Below, one piece after another: positions 27,568 to 37,015 of a DNA stretch of 64,000 nt; within the stretch, counting starts at the first letter, position 1, and every line of letters begins with the position of its first letter. Both the position numbers and the translations under genes were made by a program. The notes below the pieces were generated by a model that made no database searches, was not told the origin of the DNA, and saw only the letters and a program-made list of their open reading frames with translations. Source of the DNA: Lachnospiraceae bacterium (GTDB lineage: Bacteria; Bacillota; Clostridia; Lachnospirales; Lachnospiraceae); assembly GCA_017535945.1 (NCBI GenBank), contig JAFXTJ010000032.1, positions 27,404 through 91,403 of the forward strand, written 5' to 3'.

Positions 27568-28591
27568 CGGCTTCCTCCTTCTCTCCTGCTGCCAGATCTT
27601 CATATTCTTGTGCGCTGTCCGCATCCCCGAGCAGGCGGAAACACTCCGCCGCGCGCTTCGCGGCGAGCCGCGTGCCCGCTTCCAGATCCAGGACCGGCGC
27701 GGCCGCGTCCCGCGCGGACAAAAACCACAGGAGCGCCTCACCGGGATCTCCCGCCGTCAGATAATGCTCTCCCAGCTCCATGCACAGCTCGCTGCTCTTT
27801 TCCTGCCCGTCGATGAGGCGGATCGCATGTTTAAAGAACGACTCCGTATCCCCGGCTGCGCGCGCCGCCCTGAGGCAGATGAGGAGCGCCGCCTCCAGCG
27901 CCGCCGCGTCCTGCGTCTCCTCCGCGTACCGGGAGAAAAATCCCTCCGCCCGCCGCAGGTCATCTTCCGTACCGGCGATCCAGAGTTCCCTGGCGTAGAG
28001 CTTCTCCAGACGCTCCGGCATCTTCTCCCCGCGCTCCGTCATCCGGGCAAAGATCGCCAGATCGCGTGCCGCGTGCTGTCCGTGCGGCTTATGCTCGATC
28101 CGGATCCCGCTGTCATACACCGCGGCGTCGAGCCGCACCTGTTCGTGGACCGCACCCTCCCATACAAAGGAGCGCTGTCTCTTAAAAAGCTTGGGCCGGT
28201 ATTCACAGTCATAATTATAGACGGACCGCTGGTTCAGCTGTCCGCCGTACAAAAACTGCACAATGTCCGCCTCGATGCGGCCGCAGGCGAGGTCCTCTTT
28301 CAGCGCAAGAAACCGCTCCCTGTTCTCCTCATCGATCTCCTCATCGGCATCCGCACTGTAGATATAGTCGCCGGTCGCCAGGGAGAACGCATGGTTCCTC
28401 GCAGCCGCAAAATCATCCTGCCAGACATAGTCACAGACCCGCGCGCCGAAAGAACGTGCCACGTCTTTCGTGCTGTCCGTCGATCCGGTATCCACGATGA
28501 TCATCTCATCCACGATCCCCTGCAGAGAGGACAGGCAGACCGGCAGCGTCTTTTCTTCATTTTTCACGATCATGCAGAGACTGATGGTCAT
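27551..28591 (-). CDS. Family 2 glycosyltransferase with C-terminal repeat domain
   Basis: The N-terminal 190 residues are a GT2 catalytic domain (ISLCMIVKNEEKTLP, IIVDTGSTDSTKD, and the metal motif YSADADEEID). The C-terminal 150 residues are Ala/Leu-rich helices spaced like tetratricopeptide repeats. This architecture is known for soluble glycosyltransferases in Firmicutes, including those that modify proteins, but the acceptor here is not known. The ATG at 28591 follows GGAGG by 11 bases. It is the first gene of a tight six-gene transcript (this gene, hisC, COG2426, methyltransferase, dapF, WecG/TagA). It shares its promoter region with the divergent lipoprotein gene. Confidence 0.93.
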   Translation of the reverse strand: MTISLCMIVKNEEKTLPVCLSSLQGIVDEMIIVDTGSTDSTKDVARSFGARVCDYVWQDDFAAARNHAFSLATGDYIYSADADEEIDEENRERFLALKEDLACGRIEADIVQFLYGGQLNQRSVYNYDCEYRPKLFKRQRSFVWEGAVHEQVRLDAAVYDSGIRIEHKPHGQHAARDLAIFARMTERGEKMPERLEKLYARELWIAGTEDDLRRAEGFFSRYAEETQDAAALEAALLICLRAARAAGDTESFFKHAIRLIDGQEKSSELCMELGEHYLTAGDPGEALLWFLSARDAAAPVLDLEAGTRLAAKRAAECFRLLGDADSAQEYEDLAAGEKEEADGAQG

Positions 28592-28614
28592 AGGTTTCTC
28601 ATCCTCCGAAAACG

Positions 28615-28624
28615 TGGTATAATA
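28615..28624. promoter_or_regulatory. Two-way -10 element between divergent genes
   Basis: On the plus strand TGG-TATAAT (28615-28623) is an extended -10 ending 9 bases before the ATG at 28633. On the minus strand the same bases read TATTAT (28619-28624), a usable -10 for the glycosyltransferase operon starting at 28591. The near-symmetric -10 could drive both directions. Confidence 0.6.
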
Positions 28625-28632
28625 CACCCGTT

Positions 28633-29724
28633 ATGAAGAAAACCGTTTTTTCCCGCAACCGCATCCTGACGATCCTTACTGTTGCCGCATTTGCGGCAGT
28701 CCTGTCGGGCTGTTCCCTGAACAAGCCCCGCAGCTTTGTCCCCGCGGCTGACGGGTCGAATTATATCTCCTATTCCGAGCGCGCGGTCCCCGAGAATCAG
28801 ATGTCCTCGACGGCCGCGGCCACCGAGCGCCGGTTCAATTTCTGGCAGTCCCTGAGTGTCCCTACCCAGTTCAACCGGATCCGGGATACCTGGTTCATCG
28901 TGGACTGCTATCACAATCAGATCCTGTTCAACGACGCGCCGGATGCCCAGTATATCGCGCTCACGGACTGGCAGGTCGTGAATTCCGATATCACGCAAGG
29001 GCACACCATCGCCGGTGACGGGGAGATCTTCCTCGCGGATGACACGGAGAATAACCGTGTGCTCGTCTTTGAGCGGATCGTCGATAAGTTCATCACCACC
29101 CAGACCTACTGGAATACCGGTATCCGTCCGCACTGCACGGTCTACGATGAGGACACGGCCACCTGGTATGTGTGGAGTTCCATGACCGGTGAACTGTTCC
29201 TGTTCCGCCGCGCCGCCGGCACCACGGATGTCTACCTCACGGAGCAGCATACCATCGAGAAACTGAAAGGGATCTACATCCGCTCCTTTACCATCGACCG
29301 CGGCAGGATCTATTTCGTCTCCGGCATGCCTTCTTCGGATAATCCGGATTACAAGCCCGCGATCCTCTGCTGCGATCTGAAGACCCTGGAGATCGTCAAA
29401 GAGTATCCTGTTCCGGATGAGATCGCCGGGATGGCCCAGATCGTGCATTCGGGCAAAAACGACTGGTTCATCACCGTCTCCACCGACGCGGCCGGTGATC
29501 AGGGCGCTGCCGCCCTGTTAAGGACCGACGATCTGTCCCATCTTGCGGACGGCGGCTACACCGATGTCTTCGCGGAGTATTTCGGAGGGAACGGTACTCC
29601 CTACAACCTCTCGCAGGTGGATCAGTACTGGTATCTCACGGTGCATGTATCGGAAGGTCCCTGCATCTGGCGTTTTGAACTGGATGACGCCGGCGGGATC
29701 ACCAATGTCGTCTCCCTCTTCTGA
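28633..29724 (+). CDS. Lipoprotein, possibly beta-propeller, function unknown
   Basis: The 363-residue protein starts with a lipoprotein signal peptide (MKKTVFSRN, hydrophobic core, lipobox LSGC at about residue 26). The mature part is rich in beta-strand patterns with repeated Trp/Tyr-Asp motifs (WFIVDCYHNQILF, IFLADDTENNRVLVFE, WYVWSSMTGELFLF, IYFVSGMPSSDNP), which suggests a propeller-like fold anchored on the outer face of the membrane. The start has no ribosome-binding site and lies 9 bases from an extended -10 box, so translation may be leaderless. It ends 3 bases from the prfB stop on the other strand. Confidence 0.85.
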   Translation: MKKTVFSRNRILTILTVAAFAAVLSGCSLNKPRSFVPAADGSNYISYSERAVPENQMSSTAAATERRFNFWQSLSVPTQFNRIRDTWFIVDCYHNQILFNDAPDAQYIALTDWQVVNSDITQGHTIAGDGEIFLADDTENNRVLVFERIVDKFITTQTYWNTGIRPHCTVYDEDTATWYVWSSMTGELFLFRRAAGTTDVYLTEQHTIEKLKGIYIRSFTIDRGRIYFVSGMPSSDNPDYKPAILCCDLKTLEIVKEYPVPDEIAGMAQIVHSGKNDWFITVSTDAAGDQGAAALLRTDDLSHLADGGYTDVFAEYFGGNGTPYNLSQVDQYWYLTVHVSEGPCIWRFELDDAGGITNVVSLF

Positions 29725-29727
29725 AGA

Positions 29728-30873
29728 TCAGATCTCCTCATCCTCCACGGCTACGGGTTCCCCGCCGCCGGCCAGCCACTGCAGATACGCATTGATAAAG
29801 GGATCCAGATCCCCGTCCAGCACGCCGTCCGCATTGGATACCTTCTTGCCGGTGCGCAGATCGCTCACCATGGTGTACGGTTGCAGGAAATAGGACCGGA
29901 TCTGGCTGCCGAAATCCGTCTTCTTCACCTCTCCCCGGATGCCGCCCAGCTTCGCCTCGTTCTCCTCCTGCTTGAGCATGAAGAGCTTGGCCTTGAGCAT
30001 CTGCATCGCCTTGTCCTTATTCTGGAACTGGGAGCGCTCATTCTGACAGGTCACGACGATCCCCGTGGGGAAGTGCGTGATCCGGATCGCGGAACTCGTC
30101 TTGTTGATGTGCTGACCGCCCGCTCCGCTGGAACGGTAGGTATCGATCCGGATCTCGTCATCCTTGATCTCAATATCCAGATCCTCCTCGATATCGGGCA
30201 TGACATCGCAGGACACAAAAGAGGTCTGCCGCTTGCCCTGCGCGTTAAAGGGACTGATGCGCACCAGCCGGTGCACGCCGTGCTCGGATTTTAAGAGGCC
30301 GTAAGCGTTCTCGCCGTTGATCTGGAAGGAGACGGATTTGATACCCGCCTCGTCGCCGTCCTGCAGATCCAGCAGGTCCACGGAAAACCCCTTGCGCTCC
30401 GCCCAACGGGTGTACATCCGGTAGAGCATGGAGCACCAGTCGCAGCTCTCCGTACCGCCCGCGCCGGCGCCGAGACGCAGGATCGCATTATTCCGGTCGT
30501 AGGGACCGTTTAAGAGATTGGAGATCCGGATCTGCTCGAGCGTCTCCTCAAAGCTGTCCAGATCGGCGCGGATCTCCGCCGCCATCTCCTCGTCATCCGT
30601 CCCCTCGTCATTCTGCAGATCGATGAGATCGATGATATCGTCATACTGCCTGTGAAGCCCCTCCATGCGCTCCACCATGTCCTGATTGTTCTTCAGTTCC
30701 CTGGTCTGACGGTTCGCCTTGTCGGGATCGTCCCAGAATCCGGGTTCTTCCATGGCGCGGGAGAGCTCCTCGATCCGCTTCTTCCTGTTGTCCAGTCCCA
30801 GGGCTGCCGTTACCTCATCCAGCGTGCCGCGCAGGTTCTGCAGTTCCACTTTCATTTGATCCAGAATGACCAT
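29728..30873 (-). CDS. prfB: Peptide chain release factor 2
   Basis: RF2 ends translation at UGA and UAA. The 381 residues contain the stop-codon recognition tripeptide SPF in RISPFNAQGKRQTSF and the catalytic GGQ in SSGAGGQHINKT. In many bacteria the gene carries an in-frame UGA near codon 25 read by programmed +1 frameshift; here the same place reads LGLDNRK through continuous codons with no stop, so that autoregulation is absent. The ATG at 30873 is preceded by GGGTGA, a weak site; another ATG lies six codons in. It follows secA by 28 bases and is the last gene of ptb-buk-secA-prfB. Confidence 0.97.
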   Translation of the reverse strand: MVILDQMKVELQNLRGTLDEVTAALGLDNRKKRIEELSRAMEEPGFWDDPDKANRQTRELKNNQDMVERMEGLHRQYDDIIDLIDLQNDEGTDDEEMAAEIRADLDSFEETLEQIRISNLLNGPYDRNNAILRLGAGAGGTESCDWCSMLYRMYTRWAERKGFSVDLLDLQDGDEAGIKSVSFQINGENAYGLLKSEHGVHRLVRISPFNAQGKRQTSFVSCDVMPDIEEDLDIEIKDDEIRIDTYRSSGAGGQHINKTSSAIRITHFPTGIVVTCQNERSQFQNKDKAMQMLKAKLFMLKQEENEAKLGGIRGEVKKTDFGSQIRSYFLQPYTMVSDLRTGKKVSNADGVLDGDLDPFINAYLQWLAGGGEPVAVEDEEI

Positions 30874-30901
30874 ATAATATCACCCGTTATTTAATATTGC
30901 C

Positions 30902-33487
30902 TTACTGCAGGGCTTCCGCACCCGCGCGGCCGTGACAGTTCTTATATTTCTTTCCGCTGCCGCAGGGGCAGGGATCGTTGGGATAGATCTTGACGCTCTC
31001 GCGGCGGACGGGCGCCTTCGGACCGGTATCGTCCTTATTGGTCCCGGTGACCTTGGCCACCTGTTCGCGCTCGACTTTCTCCTTGACCTGCACATGCATC
31101 AGGAAGCGGACCGTATCCTCCTTGATATTGTGCATCATCTCCGAGAACATCTCATAGCCGATCCGCTCGTACTCGAGCAGCGGATCCTTCTGTCCGTATG
31201 CGGCGAGGCCGATGCCCTGGCGCAGCTGGTCCATGTCATCGATATTGTCCATCCATTTGCGGTCGATGACCTTAAGCAGGATCACGCGCTCCACCTCGCG
31301 GATCGCTTCCGCATCGGGGAACTCCGTTTCCTTGTCTTCGTAGAGCCTGACTGCCTCCGCCTTGAGCTGCTGGACCAGCGCATCCTTGTTGAGCGTCTCG
31401 ATCCGGCCTCTGGTGATCGGCTTTAACGGGATGATGGGCAGGAGCAGTTCATTGAGCTCCGTCAGATCCCAGTCATCCGAGTTGTTGTTGACACCGATAG
31501 CGGTCTCCACCGCTCCCTCGACGATGTCCGCGATCCACTTGTAGATCTCCTCGCGGCGGCTGTCACCGTTCAAGACACGCAGGCGCTCCTCGTAGATCTT
31601 CTCTCTCTGCTCGTTCATGACCTGGTCATACTGCAGCAGATTCTTACGGATGCCGAAGTTGTTGTCCTCGATCTTCTTCTGCGCGTTCTCGATCGCTTTG
31701 GAGAGCATCTTGTGCTCGATCTCCTGGCCCTCCGGGATGCCCAGGGCATTGAACATGCCGATGAGACGCTCCGAGCCGAACAGGCGCATGAGATCGTCCT
31801 CGAGTGCGATGTAGAATTTGGATTCGCCGGGATCGCCTTGACGTCCGCTTCGTCCGCGCAGCTGATTGTCGATACGTCTGGATTCATGGCGCTCCGTGCC
31901 GATGATCTTGAGACCGCCCGCCGCGCGCGCTTCGTCATCCAGCTTGATATCGGTACCGCGGCCCGCCATGTTGGTCGCGATCGTGACGGCGCCGTGTCTG
32001 CCTGCCTCGGCAACGATCTGCGCTTCCATCTCATGGAACTTGGCATTCAGCACATTGTGCGGGATGCCTGCTTTCCGCAGCAGACCCGAGAGGAGTTCAC
32101 TGGTCTCGATCGTGATCGTACCGACGAGAACCGGCTGGCCCTTTTCGTGGGCCCGCTTCACTTCCTCCACGACGGCATTGTATTTTTCCTTCTTGGTCTT
32201 GTAAACGGCATCCTGCAGATCCTTACGGACCACCGGGACATTGGTCGGGATCACGATGACGTCCATCCCGTAGATGTCACGGAATTCGCGCTCCTCGGTG
32301 AGTGCCGTACCGGTCATGCCGCATTTCTTGTCAAATTTGTTGAAGAAATTCTGAAAGGTGATCGTGGCCAGTGTCTTGGACTCGCGCTTGACCTTAACCC
32401 GCTCCTTGGCCTCGATGGCCTGATGGAGGCCGTCGGAATAGCGGCGGCCGGGCATCACACGGCCCGTAAACTCATCGACGATCAGGACCTCATCGTCCTT
32501 GACGATATAGTCGTGGTCGCGGTGCATCAGGTTGTTGGCGCGCAGCGCCAGGATCATGTTGTGCTGGATCTCCAGGTTCTCCGCATCCGCGAGATTCTCG
32601 ATGTGGAAGAATTTCTCGACCTTCTCCACACCCTGTGCCGTGAGGTTGACGATCTTGTCCTTCTCATTGACGATGAAGTCGCCGGTCTCCTCGCGCTCGA
32701 TCCCCATGATGGCGTCCATCTTGGTGAGTTCTTCCATATCCTCGCCGCGGGTCATCTGCCTCGCCAGGATATCGCAGGCTTCATAGAGCTTGGTGGATTT
32801 GCCGCTCTGGCCGGAGATGATGAGCGGGGTGCGGGCTTCGTCGATCAGGATCGAGTCCACCTCGTCGATGATGGCGTAATGCAGGCCGCGCAGCACGAGC
32901 TGCTCCTTGTAGATGGCCATATTGTCGCGCAGATAATCAAAACCCAGCTCGTTGTTCGTCACATAGGTGATGTCGCAATTGTAGGCCTCCTGCCGCTCCT
33001 GCGGGGTCATGGGGTTCAGTACGCAGCCCACGCGGAGTCCCAGGAATTCATGGATCTTGCCCATCCACTCGGCATCACGGTTTGCCAGATAGTCATTGAC
33101 CGTGACGACGTGGACACCTTTCCCCTCCAGCGCATTGAGGTAGGAGGGCAGTGTCGCCACCAGGGTCTTGCCTTCACCGGTCTTCATCTCGGCCAGTCTT
33201 CCCTGATGCAGGACGATGCCGCCGATGAGCTGGACGCGGAAGTGTTCGATCCCCAGCACTCTTTTGGAGGCTTCCCGGACCGTGGCAAAGGCGTCCACCA
33301 GGATGTCATCCAGCGTCTCTCCGTCCGCCAGACGCTTCTTCAGCCAGTCTGTCCGCGCCCGCAGTTCGTCATCCGTCAGTTTCTGCATCTCGGGCCGGAG
33401 CGCCTCGATCGCATCCACCCGCCCGATGATCCTGCGGATCTCCCGTTCACTGTGGGTACCGATGATCTTATCCAACAAACCTGCCAT
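30902..33487 (-). CDS. secA: Preprotein translocase ATPase SecA
   Basis: SecA drives secretory proteins through SecYEG. The 861 residues match SecA1 proteins. Walker A is MKTGEGKT at about 101-108, the DEAD-type motif is IIDEVDSIL near 208, and [12 protein letters not shown]-like helicase motif VI appears as [14 protein letters not shown]. The C-terminus ends with the zinc motif [14 protein letters not shown] that binds SecB or ribosomes. The ATG at 33487 follows the buk stop by 15 bases. Its partner SecY is encoded at 50522-51847 in the ribosomal cluster. Confidence 0.99.
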   Translation of the reverse strand: MAGLLDKIIGTHSEREIRRIIGRVDAIEALRPEMQKLTDDELRARTDWLKKRLADGETLDDILVDAFATVREASKRVLGIEHFRVQLIGGIVLHQGRLAEMKTGEGKTLVATLPSYLNALEGKGVHVVTVNDYLANRDAEWMGKIHEFLGLRVGCVLNPMTPQERQEAYNCDITYVTNNELGFDYLRDNMAIYKEQLVLRGLHYAIIDEVDSILIDEARTPLIISGQSGKSTKLYEACDILARQMTRGEDMEELTKMDAIMGIEREETGDFIVNEKDKIVNLTAQGVEKVEKFFHIENLADAENLEIQHNMILALRANNLMHRDHDYIVKDDEVLIVDEFTGRVMPGRRYSDGLHQAIEAKERVKVKRESKTLATITFQNFFNKFDKKCGMTGTALTEEREFRDIYGMDVIVIPTNVPVVRKDLQDAVYKTKKEKYNAVVEEVKRAHEKGQPVLVGTITIETSELLSGLLRKAGIPHNVLNAKFHEMEAQIVAEAGRHGAVTIATNMAGRGTDIKLDDEARAAGGLKIIGTERHESRRIDNQLRGRSGRQGDPGESKFYIALEDDLMRLFGSERLIGMFNALGIPEGQEIEHKMLSKAIENAQKKIEDNNFGIRKNLLQYDQVMNEQREKIYEERLRVLNGDSRREEIYKWIADIVEGAVETAIGVNNNSDDWDLTELNELLLPIIPLKPITRGRIETLNKDALVQQLKAEAVRLYEDKETEFPDAEAIREVERVILLKVIDRKWMDNIDDMDQLRQGIGLAAYGQKDPLLEYERIGYEMFSEMMHNIKEDTVRFLMHVQVKEKVEREQVAKVTGTNKDDTGPKAPVRRESVKIYPNDPCPCGSGKKYKNCHGRAGAEALQ

Positions 33488-33502
33488 AACCGTTCGTTCC
33501 CC

Positions 33503-34582
33503 TTATCTGATCTCTTCGTAGATCCTGGCCTGTTCCTCGCCGCGCATCACACGCAGGGCTCCCTGCGCAAGTTCCAGCAATTCATCTTCACCGGGATAGA
33601 CCGTCACGGGGGCGATGAATTCCACCCGCTTCGTGATCGCCTCCGTCACCTGCCTGTTGTTGGCAATGCCGCCGGTGATGAGGATCCGGTCCACCTCTCC
33701 GGCTAATACCGCCGCCATGGCGCCCACATCCTTGGAAACCTGCAGGATAAAGGCATCCATCACGAGTTTCGCTTTCCCGTCGCCCGCCTCGATCCGCTCC
33801 ATGATCTCACGGACATCGTGGGTGCCGACATAGGCATTGAAACCGCCGCCGCCCGCAACACGCTTCATCATCTCCCGTTCCGTGACCTCTCCGGAGAAGC
33901 AGCGGCGGATCAGTCCGCCGACCGGCAATGCGCCCGCCCGTTCCGGAGAAAAGGCGCCGTCTCCGTTCAGCGCATTGAACACGTCCACCACCCGGCCCTT
34001 CTCATGAGCCGCCACGGATACCCCTCCGCCGAGGTGAACGCCGATGAGATTGAGTTCCTCGTATTTCCTGCCCGTTTCCGCCGCGTACCGCCTGCAGACC
34101 GACTTCTGATTGAGCGCGTGGAAAACGGAAACGCGCGGGATCTCCGGCAGACCGGACAGCCTCGCGGCGGGCATCAGTTCGTCCACGACCACCGGGTCCA
34201 CGATGTAAGCCGGGATGCCGGCCTCATCGGCGATCTCTCTCGCAAGGATCCCGCCCAGGTTGGACGCGTGTTCTCCCTGTACCCCGTTCTCCAGATCCCG
34301 GTACAGGGCATCCGTCACAAGATAAACGCCGCCCGGGACAGGCTTCAGCATGCCGCCCCGTCCCACGACCACATCAAATCCCCGCAGATCGGTGCCGCGC
34401 TCCCGCAGGAAATCCAGGATGATCTCCCTGCGGAAATCCTGCTGTGCAGCGATGGAGTCAAACCGCCCGAGTTCAGCGGCACAGTGGCGGAGCGTCACTT
34501 CCATCTCCGCGGTCTCGTCCGTAAAGATCCCGAGCTTGGTCGAGGTGGATCCGGGATTGATGACCAGACTCCTAATCGCCAT
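33503..34582 (-). CDS. buk: Butyrate kinase
   Basis: Butyrate kinase makes ATP and butyrate from butyryl phosphate, the last step of one of the two butyrate-forming routes of gut Clostridia. The 359 residues show the ASKHA-fold phosphate loops: LVINPGSTSTKLGIF at the start, VGRGGMLKP, LIGVHLGGGVS and ITGGIANN, in family order. The gene is 7 bases downstream of ptb, its pathway partner. Relatives use isobutyrate or other branched acids, so the chain length is inferred from the family. The order ptb-buk is the common one. Confidence 0.96.
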   Translation of the reverse strand: MAIRSLVINPGSTSTKLGIFTDETAEMEVTLRHCAAELGRFDSIAAQQDFRREIILDFLRERGTDLRGFDVVVGRGGMLKPVPGGVYLVTDALYRDLENGVQGEHASNLGGILAREIADEAGIPAYIVDPVVVDELMPAARLSGLPEIPRVSVFHALNQKSVCRRYAAETGRKYEELNLIGVHLGGGVSVAAHEKGRVVDVFNALNGDGAFSPERAGALPVGGLIRRCFSGEVTEREMMKRVAGGGGFNAYVGTHDVREIMERIEAGDGKAKLVMDAFILQVSKDVGAMAAVLAGEVDRILITGGIANNRQVTEAITKRVEFIAPVTVYPGEDELLELAQGALRVMRGEEQARIYEEIR

Positions 34583-34589
34583 GGTTAGC

Positions 34590-35501
34590 TCACTTATCCG
34601 CCACCACCACCGCCAGGGCGATGGAATTGAATTTCACCTGCACCGTGTCGGAGCGGGAGGTCAGGATCACGGGAGACCTCGTCCCGGTGAGGATATTTCC
34701 GTTTTTCACCTGCGCCGTGCGGACGATGGTCTTATAGACCAGATTGCCCGCGTGGATATCCGGGAAAAGCAGGATATCGGCGTCCCCGACGATCCTGCGG
34801 TCTTTCGCGCCGGGCTTGTGCTCCGCGGCATCCGGATCGATCGCGAGATCCATGGACAGCGGTCCGTCCACGATACAGCCCGTGATCTCGCCGGCCTCGT
34901 TCATCCGTGTGAGCTCGGCAGCCTCAACCGTCACCGGCATCTTCTCATTGACCACCTCGACCGCGGCAAGGGGTGCCACCCTGGGCATTTCGATCCCGCA
35001 GGCGCGGGCAACCTCCACCGCATATTCGATGATGATCTTCTTCTCCTCCAGTGTCGGATACGGGATAAATGCCGCATCCGTCAGGAACAGGAGCCGGTCG
35101 ATCCCGGGGATCTCAAACACACACACATGGGAGAGCGGTCTGCCGGTGCGGAGTCCGACCTCCTTGTCGAGAACGCTCCTCAGGAACAGTTTCGTCTCGA
35201 GCGCGCCCTTCATGTACAGTTCGGCATCCCCGTCATGCACCAGTTTCACGGCGGCCTTTGCCGCCTCTCCGGCATCCGGGAGATCGATGATCTCATAACC
35301 GGCGGTCAGATCGATGGCGTGTTCCGCCGCGATCTTCTCGATCTGCCGCTTATCGCCCACCAGCACGGGAGATGCGATCCCTTCCCTGCGCGCCAGTTCC
35401 GCAGCCTCCAGCACGGAGCCTTCCTGTGCCGCCGCCACAGAGAGTTTCTTTGTGCCGCAGTGCTTTCCTCTGGCCAACAGCTCGTCAAAACTCCTGCTCA
35501 T
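34590..35501 (-). CDS. ptb: Phosphate butyryltransferase
   Basis: Ptb exchanges CoA for phosphate on butyryl-CoA to give butyryl phosphate. The 303 residues carry the phosphotransacetylase-type motifs GDKRQIEK, FLTDAAFIPYPTLEEK and GDADILLFPDIHAGN, which are typical of the Ptb branch; acetate-type Pta enzymes are longer or differ here. AGAGG precedes the ATG at 35501. It is first in the ptb-buk-secA-prfB transcript and has a good promoter 50 bases upstream. Confidence 0.96.
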   Translation of the reverse strand: MSRSFDELLARGKHCGTKKLSVAAAQEGSVLEAAELARREGIASPVLVGDKRQIEKIAAEHAIDLTAGYEIIDLPDAGEAAKAAVKLVHDGDAELYMKGALETKLFLRSVLDKEVGLRTGRPLSHVCVFEIPGIDRLLFLTDAAFIPYPTLEEKKIIIEYAVEVARACGIEMPRVAPLAAVEVVNEKMPVTVEAAELTRMNEAGEITGCIVDGPLSMDLAIDPDAAEHKPGAKDRRIVGDADILLFPDIHAGNLVYKTIVRTAQVKNGNILTGTRSPVILTSRSDTVQVKFNSIALAVVVADK

Positions 35502-35545
35502 GGTCTGTCCTCTCCGTCTGACCGGCTGATGCGAAACAACATTAA

Positions 35546-35574
35546 ATTTTATCGCAAATACCGCGAAAATGCAA
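35546..35574 (-). promoter_or_regulatory. Promoter of ptb-buk-secA-prfB
   Basis: On the minus strand TTGCAT (35569-35574) and TAAAAT (35546-35551) are 17 bases apart, with a start predicted near 35539 and a leader of about 38 bases. It lies between the MATE gene stop and ptb. Confidence 0.75.
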
Positions 35575-35582
35575 GAAATGTG

Positions 35583-36977
35583 CTATTTTACTATGTTTTT
35601 CATCCACACACCTTTTTTCACCAGGATGAACCCGATCGCACATTTGATCCACTCCGCCATCTGCACGATCGCAAAGACCCAGATGACATACCAGTCGGTG
35701 AACCGGCTGAAAACATAGGCTAACGGCACACTCACCAGCCACATGAAGGCGCTGTCAAACAGAAAGGTGATGATCGTGCGGCCACCCGAGCGGAGGGTGA
35801 AGTAGGAGGCGTGCAGAAAGCCCATGAGCGGTGTGAACAGCGCCTGCACCATCAGGAAATGCATGGCGATCCGTCTGGCCTCCGGTGTCGTGTTATACAG
35901 CATCGGAAAGAAGGGCGCCGTGAGGAAGACGATGATCCCGACGCCGGTCGCGAGCATGACGGAAAAAGCGATGATCTTGTTGTCGTCATCCCTCGCCTCT
36001 TTATAACGCCCGGCACCGAGGTGCTGCCCCACGATGATCGCAACGGCATCCCCCATGGCGAAGAAAGCCACGTTGAAGACATTGCTGATCGTATTGGCGA
36101 TATTCTGCCCGGCCACCACATTGAGGCCGCGCATGGAATAGCTCTGCGCCACCACCGCGACACCCACGGACCACAGACATTCATTGATGAGCAGCGGCGA
36201 GCCCGTGATGAAATACTTGCGGATCAGATCGCCCGGGACAGAGAGTTTCCTGTACATACCCACGATGAAGGGGCATTTCTCCGGATTCCGGTGCGTCCAG
36301 ACCGTCACGATGAGGAGTTCCACATAGCGCGAGATCACGGTGGCCATGGCCGCGCCGACGACGCCCAGCACGGGGAAGCCGAATTTTCCGTAGATCAGCA
36401 GATAGTTGAAGATGAGGTTCACAAAGACGGCCACGAGCCCCGCTTCCATGGGCACCACGGTCTCTCCGCACTCGCGCAGCGTATTTGCATACACCTGGAC
36501 CAGCATAAAGGCCGGCAGGCCGATCAGCGAGATCCGCATATAATCCAGAGCATACCCGAGCGCAGCCGCCAGATCGCCGCCGTCGTTGCTGCCGTTGAGG
36601 TACAGACCGACAAGCTCCGTTCCGTGACTCAAGAATACGGCACAGGCGCCGCCCACCAGGATCACACCCATCCAGAGTTTGTAACGGAAGGTGTGCCGAA
36701 TGCCCTCCATGTCGCCGCAGCCGTAATACTGGGCCGTAAAGATCCCGGCTCCGGCGAAGCCGCCGAAGATGCAGAGATAGAACACGAAGAAGAGCTGGTT
36801 GACGATAGCCACCCCGCTCATCTGTTCCGTGCCGATCCGTCCCACCATGATATTGTCCAGCAGGCTCACGAAATTCGTGATCCCGCTCTGGATCATGATC
36901 GGCACGGCAACTGCGAGCACGCGCCGGTAAAAGGCGCGGTCGCCGATAAATTTCTTTCTTAAGGATGTAACTGACAT
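35583..36977 (-). CDS. MATE family efflux transporter
   Basis: MATE transporters export drugs or metabolites by Na+ or H+ antiport. The 464 residues contain about 12 hydrophobic helices in two halves. The N-terminal PIMIQSGITNFVSLLDNIMVGRIG and the VGAAMATVISRYVEL segment match the MatE family of Clostridia. The substrate is unknown. The gene follows the M15 peptidase gene by 38 bases on the same strand and probably shares its transcript. The ptb promoter follows directly after its stop. Confidence 0.93.
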   Translation of the reverse strand: MSVTSLRKKFIGDRAFYRRVLAVAVPIMIQSGITNFVSLLDNIMVGRIGTEQMSGVAIVNQLFFVFYLCIFGGFAGAGIFTAQYYGCGDMEGIRHTFRYKLWMGVILVGGACAVFLSHGTELVGLYLNGSNDGGDLAAALGYALDYMRISLIGLPAFMLVQVYANTLRECGETVVPMEAGLVAVFVNLIFNYLLIYGKFGFPVLGVVGAAMATVISRYVELLIVTVWTHRNPEKCPFIVGMYRKLSVPGDLIRKYFITGSPLLINECLWSVGVAVVAQSYSMRGLNVVAGQNIANTISNVFNVAFFAMGDAVAIIVGQHLGAGRYKEARDDDNKIIAFSVMLATGVGIIVFLTAPFFPMLYNTTPEARRIAMHFLMVQALFTPLMGFLHASYFTLRSGGRTIITFLFDSAFMWLVSVPLAYVFSRFTDWYVIWVFAIVQMAEWIKCAIGFILVKKGVWMKNIVK

Positions 36978-37015
36978 ATTCTTATACTCAGGGGATCGGA
37001 AGATCCCGGAAAGGC

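Noticed and set aside
30840-30895. Extended -10 (TGA-TATTAT) directly before the prfB ATG as a leaderless promoter
   Set aside because: The predicted start would lie inside the frame, no -35 is seen, and the gene follows secA closely.
31712-33706. 664-codon open frame on the plus strand
   Set aside because: It lies antisense to secA, whose protein is unmistakable. Long mirror frames come from the high GC content; it has no family motif.
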